This document shows, one piece after another, positions 6,730 to 7,173 of a stretch of DNA of 7,173 nt. Each line of letters opens with the position of its first letter. Position 1 is the first letter of the stretch. The translations under genes and the position numbers were made by a program. The stretch is from Desulfobacula sp. (GTDB lineage Bacteria > Desulfobacterota > Desulfobacteria > Desulfobacterales > Desulfobacteraceae): positions 1 to 7,173 of the forward strand of contig JABIYQ010000231.1 of the NCBI GenBank assembly GCA_018702715.1, in the 5' to 3' direction. Under the pieces are notes generated by a model, which saw only the letters and a program-made list of their open reading frames with translations, had not been told where the DNA came from and searched no databases.

Positions 6730-6735
6730 TGTCGT

Positions 6736-6740
6736 CCTCC
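6736..6740 (-). promoter_or_regulatory. Ribosome-binding site that fixes the activator start
   Basis: The minus strand reads GGAGG, then six bases, then ATG (6729-6727). The alternative upstream TTG codon (6744-6742) is followed immediately by this GGAGG, so the Shine-Dalgarno sequence would lie inside the coding frame if TTG were used. The ATG is therefore preferred and shortens the protein by five residues. Confidence 0.85.
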
Positions 6741-6889
6741 ACAAATATTTACCCTTTGCATATCAAAGAAGAGCCAATATTAAAAATAAATTTCTACAAG
6801 AGGAAAAATTAATTGTTATGGTGTGTAATAATAGTATTATCTGTCAGGAGTCAAATTCAACAAATTACAGTGCCCTTCATCCATCAGCC

Positions 6890-7002
6890 TGGGCTTTTTA
6901 AATATTTCCAGAATACCACATCTGGTATAAAAAATTTATTACCCTCAGATTTAAAAATTAAAATATATGGGAAAAAGAAAAGTCAAAAAAATAAAAAGCC
7001 CA
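6890..7002. repeat. Separated 11-bp inverted repeat enclosing a small palindrome
   Basis: TGGGCTTTTTA at 6890-6900 is the exact reverse complement of TAAAAAGCCCA at 6992-7002, separated by 91 bases. Between them, ATACCA-CATC-TGGTAT at 6913-6928 forms a compact palindrome. The arms are mostly A/T in an A/T-rich region, so chance is possible. If real, the inner palindrome, about 190 bases upstream of the activator start codon, could be an operator for it. None of these has the G/C-rich stem plus T-tract of a convincing terminator. Confidence 0.3.
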
Positions 7003-7173
7003 TTCAACTTGATTAGGAGATTTGCTTGAAGGTAACTTTCGATTTTTTACCAATCCAAAAACTCAAAGATAAAGCAGTATTTATGAAAATTAGGCGTTAC
7101 TATGTATAGGTCAGATCAATCTCATCCCTGATCTTTTGGAGCTTTTAAGATAGCATCGTCAGGTGTGAAACAC

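Larger units (their letters stand above)
6730..7173. other. AT-rich intergenic region upstream of the activator gene
   Basis: This stretch of about 440 bases contains no open frame that I can support as a gene. It should hold the promoter of the activator. The best sigma-70-like candidate on the minus strand is weak: TTGACT at 6854-6849 and TATTAT at 6833-6828, with a 15-base spacer. I see no -24/-12 element here. At the right edge, minus-strand bases 7172-7122 read as 16 codons (ending LKAPKDQG) followed by TGA. They could be the end of another minus-strand gene, but this is too short to judge. A dyad AGATCA-N10-TGATCT occurs at 7113-7134. Confidence 0.6.

Noticed and set aside
6730..6744. 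TTG start five codons upstream of the activator ATG
   Set aside because: The GGAGG Shine-Dalgarno sequence lies between this TTG and the ATG at 6729-6727, correctly spaced for the ATG.
6813..7016. Plus-strand 67-codon frame starting at TTG
   Set aside because: Its composition simply follows AT-rich intergenic DNA (Lys/Ile/Asn-rich end), it has no motif, and it opposes every real gene in the window.
7026..7109. Plus-strand 27-codon frame starting at TTG after AGGAGA
   Set aside because: A plausible ribosome-binding site, but the peptide is short and unrecognised, with nothing to support expression.
1..7173. CRISPR arrays, tRNA or rRNA genes, insertion sequences
   Set aside because: I saw no regularly spaced repeats, tRNA-like cloverleaf, rRNA segment, transposase motif or terminal inverted repeats in the window.

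Overview
The window is about 40% GC and all of its recognisable genes lie on the minus strand. The gene set (tungsten-type aldehyde oxidoreductase, AMP-forming acyl-CoA ligase, SCP2-like protein, MoaD-like protein, GMC oxidoreductase, sigma-54 activator) suggests an anaerobic, mesophilic bacterium. A sulfate-reducing Desulfobacterota (Desulfobacterales-like) is the best guess. This rests on gene content and base composition only; no rRNA or other marker gene is present.

Layout in the direction of transcription (right to left). (a) 7173-6730 is an AT-rich stretch of about 440 bp with no gene I can support; it holds two inverted repeats and, at the far edge, perhaps the last codons of another minus-strand gene. 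(b) 6729-4855 encodes a cytosolic sigma-54 enhancer-binding activator with two PAS sensor domains, an AAA+ domain and a Fis-type HTH. (c) 4854-4607 is a 248-bp control region. It carries a textbook -24/-12 sigma-54 promoter (TGGCAC-N5-TTGC), a perfect 7-bp-arm palindrome about 110 bp upstream of the predicted start of transcription, a related degenerate copy 90 bp further upstream inside the end of the activator gene, and a separate ACCG/CGGT dyad in the leader. (d) 4606-1 is a tightly packed operon with gaps of 10-22 nt: aldehyde ferredoxin oxidoreductase (AOR), acyl-CoA ligase, SCP2-like protein, MoaD/ThiS-like sulfur carrier, and the first 73 codons of a GMC/cholesterol-oxidase-type flavoprotein that runs off the window.

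Read as a pathway, the operon can take an alcohol to an aldehyde (GMC enzyme), the aldehyde to a carboxylic acid with electrons to ferredoxin (AOR), and the acid to its CoA thioester (ligase). The MoaD-like protein would supply sulfur for AOR's metallopterin, and the SCP2 protein could carry a hydrophobic substrate or acyl-CoA. The adjacent PAS activator is very likely the dedicated switch, sensing either the substrate or the redox state. The substrate cannot be read from the sequence; a lipophilic alcohol or aldehyde (long-chain, terpenoid, sterol-like or aromatic) fits best.
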